Below, piece by piece: positions 1-7,948 of a stretch of DNA of 64,000 nt. The notes beneath the pieces are model-generated. The model did not search any database, was not told the DNA's origin, and saw only the letters and a list, made by a program, of their open reading frames with translations. Origin of the DNA: Amycolatopsis taiwanensis DSM 45107. Its GTDB lineage: Bacteria > Actinomycetota > Actinomycetes > Mycobacteriales > Pseudonocardiaceae. Both the position numbers and the translations under genes were made by a program. Each line of letters begins with the position of its first letter. Position 1 is the first letter of the stretch. Location: contig NZ_JAFB01000027.1 of NCBI RefSeq assembly GCF_000519205.1, forward strand, positions 17,914-81,913. The letters are read 5' to 3'.

Positions 1-49
1 TCAGCGACGGAACGATCTGGATGTAGGCGGTGCCAGCGCTGTAGGGCAC
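1..49 (-). CDS. Tape measure protein, N-terminal fragment
   Basis: Only the first 16 codons lie in the window; the gene runs off the left edge. It starts at a GTG (47-49), ten bases after the stop of the tail-assembly chaperone frame. The visible peptide begins VPYSAGTAYIQIVPSL, and AGTAYIQIVPS is the usual opening of tape measure proteins in actinobacterial siphophages. Its position right after the frameshifted chaperone pair is the conserved order in these phages. The protein would set tail length and line the tail tube. Identification rests on 16 residues plus context. Confidence 0.75.
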   Translation of the reverse strand, partial: MPYSAGTAYIQIVPSL

Positions 50-58
50 GGGGTGCGG

Positions 59-526
59 TCACCCCCTGGCAAGCATCATCTGGACCCGCTGTCGGTGTCG
101 CTGGTAGCTCTCGGATGCCTCCAGCCGGTCCCGCGCCAGTTTGGGGCGCGGCATCTGGCCGGGTTTTTGGGGTTTGCCGGTGCGCTGAGCGTCCAGGGAG
201 GCCCGGATGGTCAACAGGATGTCGGCGATGTCGGTCAGCGCCGCCCGCTCCGGAGTCCAGGTGTGCGCGTCGACCGACCGTGGTGTGGCCGGCTGGGGGC
301 GGGCGAGTTCGGCGTCTCGTTGCCGCCGGGCGATCTCGTCGTCGTCGCGGATGGCCACCTTGTAGTGACCGTGGTCGGGCAGCCGCTCGATCAGCCGGTA
401 GAGCTGCGGCCACGGCCGCTCGCCCCGGAAGAACTCCAATATGTTGATCCCCAACTCGCGTTGGAGGTCGTATTCGATTGCCTCGCCGTGGTCCTCGATT
501 AGCGCGACGAGGCCCGCGAACCCCCC
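59..526 (-). CDS. Tail assembly chaperone, frameshift extension (gpT-like)
   Basis: This frame has no good start of its own (the first start-like codon is a TTG at 454, with conserved-looking sequence upstream of it). It is open back into the 3' end of the preceding chaperone gene. A -1 slip at the run of six G plus T (520-526) would fuse the two frames into a protein of about 248 residues. The extension reads FAGLVALIEDHGEAIEYDLQ, then a segment with LGINILEFF and LYRLIERLP, typical of the second half of actinophage tail chaperones. The C-terminal third is Arg/Gln-rich. The fusion would bind the tape measure protein during tail assembly. The frameshift is read from the sequence; its efficiency is unknown. 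Confidence 0.8.
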   Translation of the reverse strand, partial: GGFAGLVALIEDHGEAIEYDLQRELGINILEFFRGERPWPQLYRLIERLPDHGHYKVAIRDDDEIARRQRDAELARPQPATPRSVDAHTWTPERAALTDIADILLTIRASLDAQRTGKPQKPGQMPRPKLARDRLEASESYQRHRQRVQMMLARG

Positions 527-804
527 GGCGGCACCGCCGACAGTCCAAAGTGGTCGGCCATGTCGGCGACGAGACCGTTGAGTGCTCCTGCCGGGGCATC
601 GCGCATCAGCTCGTACACGCGGTCGTACTCGTCGCCGGTCAACAACTCCAGGCGTTGCCGGGAGCTACCGGACTCCTCGATTTCCAGCAGGACCGCGCCA
701 GAGGGGGCCGAAATGCTGATCTGCTCCCCGTCCTCCAGTTCCAGCACGAAGGGGTCCTTCTGGGCTTCGGACACGTAGCGGCTGTACTTGTAGGTCTTGG
801 CCAT
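499..804 (-). CDS. Tail assembly chaperone, unshifted form (gpG-like)
   Basis: A 101-residue protein starting MAKTYKYSRYVSEAQ at an ATG (802-804). It is small and acidic, with a hydrophobic middle, and lies between the major tail protein and the tape measure, the standard place of the G-type chaperone. Its last codons, read as PPGGSRASSR, contain the slippery run used to produce the longer form. A longer in-frame extension upstream to 1113 is Arg/His-rich and overlaps the next gene, so I take it as non-coding. Confidence 0.85.
   Translation of the reverse strand: MAKTYKYSRYVSEAQKDPFVLELEDGEQISISAPSGAVLLEIEESGSSRQRLELLTGDEYDRVYELMRDAPAGALNGLVADMADHFGLSAVPPGGSRASSR
520..526 (-). other. -1 ribosomal slippery site in the tail chaperone pair
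   Basis: On the minus strand the heptamer is G GGG GGT in the zero frame, which fits the X XXY YYZ rule for tandem -1 slippage. The zero frame stops 21 bases later (TAA at 499-501), and the -1 frame is open from here to 59. Confidence 0.8.
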
Positions 805-827
805 CGTGGGGGTGGTTCTCCTGGTTC

Positions 828-1013
828 TTACTCGGTCGTGTCGGTTGTGTCGGTGGGAAGCTCGGCGTCCGTGGTCGCGTCCGGGCTCGGGGGACGCACT
901 GCTGCGGGCTCGTCGGCAACCACGGTGTAGCCATGCCCGAGGGTGAGCGTGCGGATCTCGGACTCGTCCTCGGTGCGGTAGGTCCTGCCGTCGGGTGCGC
1001 GCAGGGTGGCCAT
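828..1013 (-). CDS. Small phage protein between major tail protein and chaperones
   Basis: A 61-residue protein, MATLRAPDGRTYRTEDESE at the N-terminus, with an acidic Thr/Asp-rich C-terminus (TTDTTE). It has no membrane segment and no motif I recognise. Its place directly after the major tail protein and before the chaperones suggests a minor tail or assembly role, but that is only positional. It sits 113 bases downstream of the tail protein gene and 23 bases before the chaperone start, so it is transcribed with the tail genes. Confidence 0.7.
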   Translation of the reverse strand: MATLRAPDGRTYRTEDESEIRTLTLGHGYTVVADEPAAVRPPSPDATTDAELPTDTTDTTE

Positions 1014-1069
1014 CGCGGATCTCCTGTGTTGGATGGGGCGGACTGGCAGGGATGCGCGGCGCGAAGGGT

Positions 1070-1084
1070 GTGGCGCGACGCCAC
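1070..1084 (-). terminator. Weak stem-loop after the major tail protein gene
   Basis: GTGGCG, a 3-base loop and CGCCAC form a 6-bp stem in the 113-base gap after the major tail protein. There is no T tract. It could act as a partial terminator that lowers expression of downstream tail genes, or it could be chance in GC-rich DNA. Confidence 0.3.
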
Positions 1085-1126
1085 GGCCACCCGGCCCGTG
1101 AGCGCCGCGCCACGACTAGGGCGGGA

Positions 1127-1819
1127 TCACTCCTCGGGGGCGGTGTCCGTGGTGAAGCCCATGTCGTCCAGCAGCGCCTTCCAACCGGGGCCGCCGAAGA
1201 ACATGCGCATCGCGGTCTGGGCCTCGTCGTCGTACTTGGCGGTGAGCGTCACGTCGTAACCGATGGGGTCCCCATCGTCGGACCACTTCTGGTCGCCGGT
1301 CTCAGTGACCGACGCCTTCGGTAGCAACTTGGCGACATAGATCGTGTCGGCCCCGGCACCGTCCACGAACAACCCGAGCGCCCGGAAATAACGCGTGGCC
1401 GGGCGGGACGGGCGATCGAAGGTGACCTCGCCGGTCATGGGGTCCGGGGTGACCCCGGACAGGTCGAGGCCCTCGTAGAGTTCCAGGGTGCGCCGCTTGG
1501 TTTCCTGCGCCACGACTTTCAGGCCGTCGGTCTGCTTGGTGATGTCGGTACGGGTCGGCTCGACCGCACCCCATGACTCGACATCGGAGGTGTCCACCGA
1601 CCGGGACCAGGTAGCGCCGTCCGATTTGGACACCCAACCGAGGTCCTCGTAGCCGGATGGAAGCGGCACCAGGTCTGCGGAGCTGCCGGTGGTCAGTGTC
1701 GTGGGCAACTCGGCCGAATGGTCGGCGATGAACACCGACCCTTCCAGCGCTTTGCGGATCAGCTCGGACTGCTTGCGCTTGAGCGCGCTGTAAGAGGTCG
1801 ACGGTGCGGGAGTCGTCAC
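1127..1819 (-). CDS. Major tail protein
   Basis: A 230-residue protein starting MTTPAPSTSYSALKRKQ. It has the features of actinophage major tail subunits: an N-terminal helix, a beta-rich middle (VPLPSGYEDLGWVSKSDG, WGAVEPTRTDITKQTDG) and conserved ATRYFRALGLFVDG. It lies between the tail terminator and the chaperone genes, where the tube protein always sits. Copies would polymerise around the tape measure. A minor extra-domain variant is not seen; length is normal for the family. Confidence 0.85.
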   Translation of the reverse strand: MTTPAPSTSYSALKRKQSELIRKALEGSVFIADHSAELPTTLTTGSSADLVPLPSGYEDLGWVSKSDGATWSRSVDTSDVESWGAVEPTRTDITKQTDGLKVVAQETKRRTLELYEGLDLSGVTPDPMTGEVTFDRPSRPATRYFRALGLFVDGAGADTIYVAKLLPKASVTETGDQKWSDDGDPIGYDVTLTAKYDDEAQTAMRMFFGGPGWKALLDDMGFTTDTAPEE

Positions 1820-1828
1820 AATGTCTCC

Positions 1829-2230
1829 TTAGGACTTCTCGGTGCCTACGCGGGTGCGACGCCAGGCCAGCCGGTAGTAGGCGCGATCACAGCGCTCGTC
1901 GTCGCTGGTGGCATACGGCACGCGGGTCGGCGGGTTGTCGGTGCGCACGCTGTCGATCAGGGCGCCCGCCGCTACGGTGCGGACGCTTCCGAGGATCACT
2001 TGGCGGCACTGTTCGCCCAGACGGCGAGCTTCGGCATGGTCGTGGCCGTAGCAGGACACCTCGACGCGGGGATAGTCGGTGATCCCGTCGTCGGAGCCAC
2101 CCACCCGATTGACCTTGATCAGTGGCGGCGTCAGATCCGGCGGGGTGTCGCTGACCGTGGGCGCCACCTGTTCCAGCAGCGCCATCACCACGTCTTCAGC
2201 GTCGGGAAACGGCGGCAGAACCGTCCCCAT
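1829..2230 (-). CDS. Tail terminator protein
   Basis: 133 residues from the ATG at 2228-2230 (MGTVLPPFPDAEDVVMALLEQ). I chose this start because residues upstream are Pro/Arg-rich and overlap the previous gene. The pattern of an N-terminal helix followed by a short beta-rich fold (LIKVNRVGG, VEVSCYGHDHAEARRL) is typical of phage tail-completion proteins that cap the tail tube. It sits directly before the major tail protein gene. Function is inferred from fold pattern and gene order. Confidence 0.7.
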   Translation of the reverse strand: MGTVLPPFPDAEDVVMALLEQVAPTVSDTPPDLTPPLIKVNRVGGSDDGITDYPRVEVSCYGHDHAEARRLGEQCRQVILGSVRTVAAGALIDSVRTDNPPTRVPYATSDDERCDRAYYRLAWRRTRVGTEKS

Positions 2231-2232
2231 GC

Positions 2233-2544
2233 TTATCCCGCTTCCACGATGTCGAGGGTGCGGGCCAGCACGTGACGGCCCCTGCGGTGTCGGTTGCCCC
2301 ACTCCACCGCCGCCGCGTGCGGTGCCGAGGCCACGATCACGGTCATCGCCCGGTCTCGCTTGCGGCCACCGCGCCCGCCGTCCTCGGCGTGGATGCTGGT
2401 CGCGTACTGCCCAGTGACACGGGGTGCGATGTGCTGTGCGAACTGGGCTCCGCCCCTGGCTCGGTCGGTGAGCATGCTGCGCATGTCCGGGCTGAGCATC
2501 AGCTCGCCGATACCGTCGTGGTCGAGTTCGAACCGCACGTTCAT
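2233..2544 (-). CDS. HK97 gp10-like head-tail joining protein
   Basis: 103 residues from the ATG at 2542-2544 (MNVRFELDHDGIGELMLS). The segment with DRARGGAQFAQHIAPRVTGQYATSI and the later EWGNRHRRGRHVLARTLD is the usual pattern of HK97 gp10-family proteins, which join head and tail. The start overlaps the stop of the upstream connector gene by 4 bases, so translation is probably coupled. The longer frame to 2574 lies inside the upstream gene and is not needed. Confidence 0.75.
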   Translation of the reverse strand: MNVRFELDHDGIGELMLSPDMRSMLTDRARGGAQFAQHIAPRVTGQYATSIHAEDGGRGGRKRDRAMTVIVASAPHAAAVEWGNRHRRGRHVLARTLDIVEAG

Positions 2545-2873
2545 CCGGTCACTCTTTCCAGGTCGATCTGACACACGCCGCCCGCATCGGTGAACGGGTT
2601 GCGCCAGCGTTGCGGCTCACCCGAGACCTGCCAGCGCGTCCCGTCGGCCAGCACGACGCGATCGGTGGCGGTCACGTCGGCATCGACTCGGGTGTAGACG
2701 GTCAGGTGCGTGGTGACCTGATCGGACCGTTCGGTGATTTCCACTGAGCCGTGTGGCGCCAGCACGCAGTCGCCGATCGTGTGCTCGGTTGCGGGCAGCG
2801 GGTCGCCGTAACGGTTGACTCCTGCCGGGCGGGACACCGTGATCGTGTGCCCGATCAGCCCTTCCGGGGTCAT
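2541..2873 (-). CDS. Head-tail connector (stopper-like)
   Basis: 110 residues, MTPEGLIGHTITVSRPAGV. A small beta-rich protein with a hydrophobic core (TTHLTVYTRVDADVTATDRVVL) and a late WQVSGEPQRWRNPFT, a pattern common in phage head-closure (stopper) proteins. It overlaps the upstream connector gene by ATGA and the downstream gp10-like gene by 4 bases. The assignment comes from size, pattern and gene order. Confidence 0.7.
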   Translation of the reverse strand: MTPEGLIGHTITVSRPAGVNRYGDPLPATEHTIGDCVLAPHGSVEITERSDQVTTHLTVYTRVDADVTATDRVVLADGTRWQVSGEPQRWRNPFTDAGGVCQIDLERVTG

Positions 2874-3229
2874 GAGCTGACCTCCGTGCGGCTGGTGTCC
2901 ACACTGAACGCCATGGGCATGCCGACCGCTCGCCGGAGCCGGTAGCGCTGATCACGGGTCAGGCCGGTGACCCCTCGGGCGTCGGCAGCCGAGTATGCGG
3001 CCGTGTACGGGCCGATCGTGATGGATCTCCCGCCGCCGGGGGTGGGCACGGAGGTCCGTCCCAGCTCCAGCGCCACCGCCAGCACTCCGGCGGGCACGGG
3101 ATCGGGCACGGCGCCGATTTCGCCGATGATCAGGTCCACTACCCAGTCATGGATGGCGGCCGAGCTGGCGTCGCTGACGGGACGGCCCGACAACGCGGTG
3201 AGCGTGGCTGCGGTGAACAGCTGCACCAC
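2870..3229 (-). CDS. Head-tail adaptor (gp6-like)
   Basis: 119 residues, MVQLFTAATLTALSGRPVSD, mostly helical in composition, with a C-terminal half containing DQRYRLRRAVGMPMAFSVDT. Small helical proteins in this place bind under the portal ring and are called head-tail adaptors. It is coupled to the following connector gene by a 4-base overlap and follows the small basic gene by 3 bases. Function is inferred from order. Confidence 0.65.
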   Translation of the reverse strand: MVQLFTAATLTALSGRPVSDASSAAIHDWVVDLIIGEIGAVPDPVPAGVLAVALELGRTSVPTPGGGRSITIGPYTAAYSAADARGVTGLTRDQRYRLRRAVGMPMAFSVDTSRTEVSS

Positions 3230-3232
3230 GGG

Positions 3233-3424
3233 TTACTCCGTGCGCGCCCGTCGAGCCTTGGCGGGCGGGTCCGATTCGGACTTCGCCTCACGGACACCCA
3301 TGTCGGCCGGGAGCTTGCGCAGCTCGGCGGCCGTCTTGGCGTCCACATCGGCCACGCCGTCCACGAACCGCACGCCGAGGTCGCGCACGATCAGGCCGGG
3401 GTGTCGTTCGCTGGTGAACTTCAC
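3233..3424 (-). CDS. Small protein between capsid and connector genes
   Basis: 63 residues from a GTG at 3422-3424 (VKFTSERHPGLIVRDLGVRF). This start makes a GTGA overlap with the stop of the preceding 37-residue gene, as at other junctions in this operon. The C-terminus is Lys/Arg-rich (PPAKARRARTE). Such small proteins are common between capsid and connector genes of actinophages. I do not recognise a function; head decoration or completion is possible. Confidence 0.6.
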   Translation of the reverse strand: MKFTSERHPGLIVRDLGVRFVDGVADVDAKTAAELRKLPADMGVREAKSESDPPAKARRARTE

Positions 3425-3534
3425 GACCCACCGCCCTTCTTCTTGTTGTGGCTGCCCGGCTTGGGGCCAGGTTTGGCCCCGCGCCCGGACTTGCGCTGGT
3501 CTTTCGGCGTTCCCGGATTCGGCTTGCCGCCCAT
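3421..3534 (-). CDS. Very small basic phage protein
   Basis: 37 residues from the ATG at 3532-3534 (MGGKPNPGTPKDQRKSGRG), strongly basic and Gly/Pro-rich with a KKK near the end. It starts 5 bases after the capsid gene and overlaps the next gene by GTGA. Its tight coupling on both sides is the main reason to believe it is translated. The role is unknown; a nucleic-acid contact or assembly role would fit the charge. Confidence 0.6.
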   Translation of the reverse strand: MGGKPNPGTPKDQRKSGRGAKPGPKPGSHNKKKGGGS

Positions 3535-3539
3535 AGGGA

Positions 3540-4529
3540 TCAGTCCGCCTGCGGGGCCGTGGTGAGGCCGGTGATCTTGCCGTGGCTGCGTTCGTTGCCG
3601 TAGGCCAGGCCGACCTCGCCATAGATCTGGAACCTGTCGCTCGCGCCCGTCTTGGCCAGCGGCTCCGTGAACAGGAAGCCGCGGCCGGGCACCCGCAGGA
3701 ACACCGGAGCCAGCTCGTCCAGCGACGCGACGACCACCGTGTCGGCAGGCATGTAGCGGTTGAGCATCAGGTTCAGCCGCCCGAAGTCCGTCTCGATGGT
3801 CTGCAACGAGACCCCGCCGACGTTGCGGGTCTGCTCGCGATAGCCCCGGTCCGAGATGAACGCCTTGGTCAGCTGCCGCTTCTGCCAGGCGTTGCAGATC
3901 AGCGTCGCCGTCTCGCTGACGGTCAGGCCACCGTTCTCCCAAGTCGTCTGGAGCAGGTCCACGATCACGCCCTCGGTCAACTCGGCCGGGGTGGCGTTGG
4001 TGATCACGTTGGTCTCGATGGCTTGGAGCAGCCCACGCGTTTTGCGCGGCTGGGCGTTGTTGGTGGGCTGGGCGAACGTGCCGGTGATGAAGGACAGTTC
4101 GATGTCGCGTGCGATCTGCTCCAGGTGCCGTTGGGTCTGCCAGGTCAGCTCGTCGCCGACCGGGTTGGTGCCGCTGATCGCGGCCGAGGTCGGCACGTTC
4201 GAGCCCGTCGCCGCGAACTGGCCGGTCGCGGCCTCGCGGGTGTAGGTGATCGACAACGCTTCCTGGTGGATCTCCACCACGTTGAAGTTGTTCCAGCGCG
4301 TCCGGGCCTCGGGCTCCGGAGCGTCCGCGCCTTCCAGACGCTGCCGGGCGTTGTCGGCCGCGCGCAGGTCGTAAGACTGCCAGGTGAAGATCGTGGAGTC
4401 GGTCGACTGGCCGCCGGTCAGCCCGCCGATCGAGGACAGCAGCGGGGTATCGCTCGGCGTGACCGCGAACAACTCGCCCACATAATTCGGGCTATTGAAC
4501 GTGGTGAGCATGCCGGTAATGCCGGGCAT
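3540..4529 (-). CDS. Major capsid protein (SU10/DUF5309-like)
   Basis: 329 residues, starting MPGITGMLTTFNSPNYVGEL. The N-terminal segment NYVGELFAVTPSDTPLLSSI is characteristic of the SU10-type (DUF5309) major capsid family with the HK97 fold. Further support comes from the E-loop-like TFTWQSYDLR-type region (here TIFTWQSYDLR) and the late VFLRVPGRGFLFTEPLAKTG. It follows the scaffold gene, as expected. Copies form the capsid shell. Confidence 0.85.
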   Translation of the reverse strand: MPGITGMLTTFNSPNYVGELFAVTPSDTPLLSSIGGLTGGQSTDSTIFTWQSYDLRAADNARQRLEGADAPEPEARTRWNNFNVVEIHQEALSITYTREAATGQFAATGSNVPTSAAISGTNPVGDELTWQTQRHLEQIARDIELSFITGTFAQPTNNAQPRKTRGLLQAIETNVITNATPAELTEGVIVDLLQTTWENGGLTVSETATLICNAWQKRQLTKAFISDRGYREQTRNVGGVSLQTIETDFGRLNLMLNRYMPADTVVVASLDELAPVFLRVPGRGFLFTEPLAKTGASDRFQIYGEVGLAYGNERSHGKITGLTTAPQAD

Positions 4530-4574
4530 CGTGTCTCCTGTTCTATCTACGACGCCGACACCGCGACACCCGCG

Positions 4575-5225
4575 TTAGCTCCGGCCCTTGTCGCCGAGCA
4601 GTTGCGCGGTCTTGAGCCGCAAGGCTTCCCGGTGATCGCCCTTGCGCTCGGCCTCGCGGATCTGGTCCGCGACCGACAGGCCGCCCCGCGCTCCCTGGCC
4701 CGGATCGGGGTTGGGTCCCCGACGGCCGCTCTCGGCCGCCAAGTGCGGGCGGTCTTTGAGCACGGCCGCCACGTCCTCGGCGATGGCGGCGGTATCGATC
4801 TCGCCGTCCTCGCCGATGTAGCGGTCCTTGTCGTCGAGGTAGCGCGGCGCATCTGCGGGCGTGGCCCAGCCGTGGGCGGCAGCGCGGATCTCGGCGTTGA
4901 TCGCAGAAGTCAGCGCGGCCTTGACACGGGCCTCGGCCTCCTCCGCACGGACCTGGTTCTTCTCGGCTTCCGTGCGGTTGGCTTCCTCGGCCTGGTCCCA
5001 CTTCTTGGCCTTGGAGCTGTTCTCCTTGGCGCGGGACTCCCACTTCCGGGATTGCGCAACGGCTTGCTCGTAGAGCTTGCGGTAGTCCCGGTCCTGCTCG
5101 TCCTGTGTGGACTTCTCGTCCTGCGCGGGCGGGCTGGCCGGCTGCTGCTGACCAGTGGAGTCGGGCTGCGTGGTGTCGTCGGTCCCGCCGTTGGCGGGCG
5201 CGTCTGCGGTGGTGGTGTCGGACAT
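4575..5225 (-). CDS. Capsid scaffolding protein
   Basis: 216 residues, MSDTTTADAPANGGTDD. The first 45 residues are acidic and Gln/Pro-rich and probably disordered. Residues about 45 to 115 are a long charged helix rich in Lys/Glu/Ala (KLYEQAVAQSRKWESRAKEN), and the C-terminus is basic. This layout, right before the capsid gene, is typical of scaffold proteins that guide shell assembly and then leave. Confidence 0.8.
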   Translation of the reverse strand: MSDTTTADAPANGGTDDTTQPDSTGQQQPASPPAQDEKSTQDEQDRDYRKLYEQAVAQSRKWESRAKENSSKAKKWDQAEEANRTEAEKNQVRAEEAEARVKAALTSAINAEIRAAAHGWATPADAPRYLDDKDRYIGEDGEIDTAAIAEDVAAVLKDRPHLAAESGRRGPNPDPGQGARGGLSVADQIREAERKGDHREALRLKTAQLLGDKGRS

Positions 5226-5318
5226 TGGGTGCTGGTTCCTCCCGTGCGGGATCGCCGGGCGGTGGCGTGCGCCTGCCCGGTCGGGTGTGTGGGGTGGGTG
5301 CGCCGTGCGGCGCGCGAC

Positions 5319-6359
5319 TCAGCGGGTCAGGTAGGCGTAGCGGCGCAGCTGGCGCACCAGCTCGTCGCGGTCCCACCCGAACTCGTCGCCGAGTCGGAAA
5401 ATCTCGCCTGGTGTCAGGCGAGGAGCTTTCGTCGTGCGGTACCGGCGGCCCGGCTCCTTGCGCAGCTCGGCGTCCGTGCGTGGCCGCAGGCTGCCATCAG
5501 GCCGGATCTCGTAGCCGCCGTAGAAGGCACGCGTGGTGGTGCCTGTGGTGGTGATCTGGAGGTTCCGGCCGAATGCCTTGACCGTGGCCATCCCGCTTCG
5601 GGCGTTGACCACCTGCGAGATGTCGCCGCCCATCCGGATGACCTCGGCGTTGGCCGTGCCAAAGCGCCGATTCTGCTCGGCCTCGCTCATCGCGTGGAAC
5701 AGCGCGGTCGGGTCGTTCTCCGGCCGCCCAGCGCGCCAGTCCGCTCGGGTGACCGGGACCATCGTGCAGTCGCAGCGCGGGTGCCGGAGGAAACCAGTGC
5801 TGTAGCGGTAGAACTTCCCGGCGAGCACGATGCAACGGTCGCAGGCCGGAAGCCGGACCACCCGCTCGTGCCCGGCCACGCCAGGATGGGCTGTCTCGGC
5901 GACCTGCACGGCCGAGCGGCCCGCATCGTTGATCTCGGTCGAGACATAGGTCAGCGCCCGCCGGAGCCCGGCCTGATGCGCGTCCGTTGTGGACATACCC
6001 GCGAGCAGATTCTGAAGCAGCCACACCCGCAGCGCCGTGCCCAGCCAGTCCAGGCTCATGCCGCCAGCGGTGACACCGCCGAAGCTCACGGGCAGCACCG
6101 AGGCCACCGCGGATTCGTCGGTGCCGGACACAGCCTTGTCCACGAACGGTTCCGCCAGCGCGGCGACATAGATCTGGCCAGCCGTGACCGCCGAGATGAA
6201 CACCGGCAGGATCTCGCTCGGGTACGCGGCGGTCAGCTGGTCGGGCGCGACCTCGCGCCACGCCTGCTGCACGTCGTCTGCTGCCCGCCGAACGGCCGCC
6301 TGGGTGGCGTCTTGGTGGTCGTAGGCGATCTCGGTGCGCTCGGCCGTCGGCGCGGTCAT
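5319..6359 (-). CDS. MuF-like minor head protein
   Basis: 346 residues. The C-terminal half carries a Cys pair and the segment FLRHPRCDCTMVPV, which is the conserved MuF-type motif. The start overlaps the portal stop by ATGA. MuF proteins sit inside the head next to the portal and may be ejected with DNA. No toxin domain is seen at the C-terminus, which ends in a short Arg/Leu-rich helix (VRQLRRYAYLTR). A 93-base gap without a gene follows before the scaffold gene. Confidence 0.8.
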   Translation of the reverse strand: MTAPTAERTEIAYDHQDATQAAVRRAADDVQQAWREVAPDQLTAAYPSEILPVFISAVTAGQIYVAALAEPFVDKAVSGTDESAVASVLPVSFGGVTAGGMSLDWLGTALRVWLLQNLLAGMSTTDAHQAGLRRALTYVSTEINDAGRSAVQVAETAHPGVAGHERVVRLPACDRCIVLAGKFYRYSTGFLRHPRCDCTMVPVTRADWRAGRPENDPTALFHAMSEAEQNRRFGTANAEVIRMGGDISQVVNARSGMATVKAFGRNLQITTTGTTTRAFYGGYEIRPDGSLRPRTDAELRKEPGRRYRTTKAPRLTPGEIFRLGDEFGWDRDELVRQLRRYAYLTR

Positions 6360-7795
6360 CCGCTGGCGCTACCGGCGGGGACCGGACTCCGCTGCGCGGC
6401 GGCCGACGGCTCGGCTTTCGGCCCTGTCTCCGCCGCTGGGTCGTAGACCGCGCGGGTCACGTCCTCGCGGTCTTCGCTTTCCATGTCCCGGATCTGCGCG
6501 GCGGTGAAGCCGAGCGTGCGCCGAGCCATCCGGCGCGGCACCAGCTTGTCCGCGCTGTAGAGCTTGACCACGGCGTCGGACTTCTGTGCGAAAGTTGGCG
6601 TGGCCGCATCAGCCCACACGGTTTCCATCCAGCGCGCCGAGTCCGGCACAACGCCATCGCGCACGAGCATCACCAGCCGCATGATCCGTTCCCACGCGGT
6701 CTCGAAGCCCTTGATCCGCCGCTCGGCCCGCTTCACATGCCGGGACTCGGCCGCCCGGATGCCATCAGCGGACGCCGGGTTGTCGCTGGAGTAGCCGAGG
6801 TTGTGCAGGCTCAGACCGGACACTGTGGACACCTGCACCGCCAGTGCCCGCAGCGTGTTGTGGAAGTTGGTCAGATCGGCCTCGTTGAACTGGCCGACCT
6901 CCACTCCATCGTCCTTTTTGGTCTTGGAGGTGGACCAGATCTTGCCCGCGATCGTCTGCCACACCGAGACCTTCTTGCCGTCCGGGTCGCGAAAGTCGTC
7001 CTCATCGAACCCGAGCGCCCAACGCCTTGGCATGGCATGAAATTCGGCCGAGATCATCATGTCCGTGGCGATCTTGCACGCCGCGTCCGACAGTGGGATC
7101 ACATCCGCCAGCTCGGACGTACCGAGCGGATACCACAGCTGCGGCCGGTTCACGATCGGAACCACCAGGACTTCGCCCAGGCCGTGATCGTCGCGGGAGA
7201 CCTCGATGTAGCCGCCGCTGTCACGGGAGACGACGAAGGTCACCGTGTAGTCCGGCAGGTACAGCGTGATGAAGTACCGGATCTCACCGTCCGGTGTGGA
7301 GTCGTGCCAACGCTTGATCGCGGCGATGACCTGCCGGGTCGCCGGGTCCAGCTCCACATGGACCTCAAGCGGCGACTCGATCGTCACCAACGGGTAGCTC
7401 GCGTCGGCCGGGCGCGGGTTGGCGCCCACGATCGCGTAGGCCCGCTTCATCACCATCGCGGTGACGTGTGCCTGCTGATAGCCCGCGTCCAGGTCGTTGT
7501 ACTGGGCCACGTGCTCCAGGTCGGTGTCGAGCTTGGGCTTCCCGCCGAGCCGGAAACCTTGGAGGTCGATCCTTTCCTCCAACGCGTCGACCACCAGGCG
7601 CGGCCAGTTGATCACCACTTGACGGACCCGCTCGTCCAGCGTGTCCATCAGCTCCGGGTGCATGTACGACAGCCGCTGCTGGCCCTCGTAGTACTCCAGC
7701 AGGCGACGCAGCTCCGGAAGCTCGGCATTGTGCCGATGCACCAGCCGTGTCAGCCACTGCTGGTCGATCTCGCTCGGAACATCGCCGATCGCCAC
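6356..7795 (-). CDS. Portal protein (SPP1 gp6-like)
   Basis: 479 residues, MAIGDVPSEIDQQWLTRLVHR. The N-terminal segment LLEYYEGQQRL is the usual start of SPP1-like portals, followed by VVINWPRLVVDALEERI and a long helical C-terminal part (IRAAESRHVKRAERRIKGFE). It would form the dodecameric ring for DNA entry. In most related phages the portal gene directly follows terL; here 2.2 kb of opposite-strand sequence lies between them. Confidence 0.88.
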   Translation of the reverse strand: MAIGDVPSEIDQQWLTRLVHRHNAELPELRRLLEYYEGQQRLSYMHPELMDTLDERVRQVVINWPRLVVDALEERIDLQGFRLGGKPKLDTDLEHVAQYNDLDAGYQQAHVTAMVMKRAYAIVGANPRPADASYPLVTIESPLEVHVELDPATRQVIAAIKRWHDSTPDGEIRYFITLYLPDYTVTFVVSRDSGGYIEVSRDDHGLGEVLVVPIVNRPQLWYPLGTSELADVIPLSDAACKIATDMMISAEFHAMPRRWALGFDEDDFRDPDGKKVSVWQTIAGKIWSTSKTKKDDGVEVGQFNEADLTNFHNTLRALAVQVSTVSGLSLHNLGYSSDNPASADGIRAAESRHVKRAERRIKGFETAWERIMRLVMLVRDGVVPDSARWMETVWADAATPTFAQKSDAVVKLYSADKLVPRRMARRTLGFTAAQIRDMESEDREDVTRAVYDPAAETGPKAEPSAAAQRSPVPAGSASG

Positions 7796-7948
7796 CCGCT
7801 CACCCCCTTGACGCCGGTCGTTGGTGGGGAACGGGTGCGCGGTCGGTCTAGTGGCCCGGCTGGCAGCGCAACTCGTACAACCGCCAGGCTTCGTTCGCTA
7901 GCTGTCCTCAAAGTCGGTAGGGCGATCCGGCGGTTTGACGCATGGTGA

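Noticed and set aside
3582..6446. A 954-codon open frame on the plus strand opposite the capsid, scaffold, head and portal genes
   Set aside because: It is antisense to four well-identified genes, is rich in Arg/Gly/Val/Leu without domains, and arises from high third-position GC.
7838..7925. Possible tRNA-like or att-like sequence upstream of the NACHT gene
   Set aside because: No T-loop GGTTCGA-type motif or acceptor stem pairs could be found.
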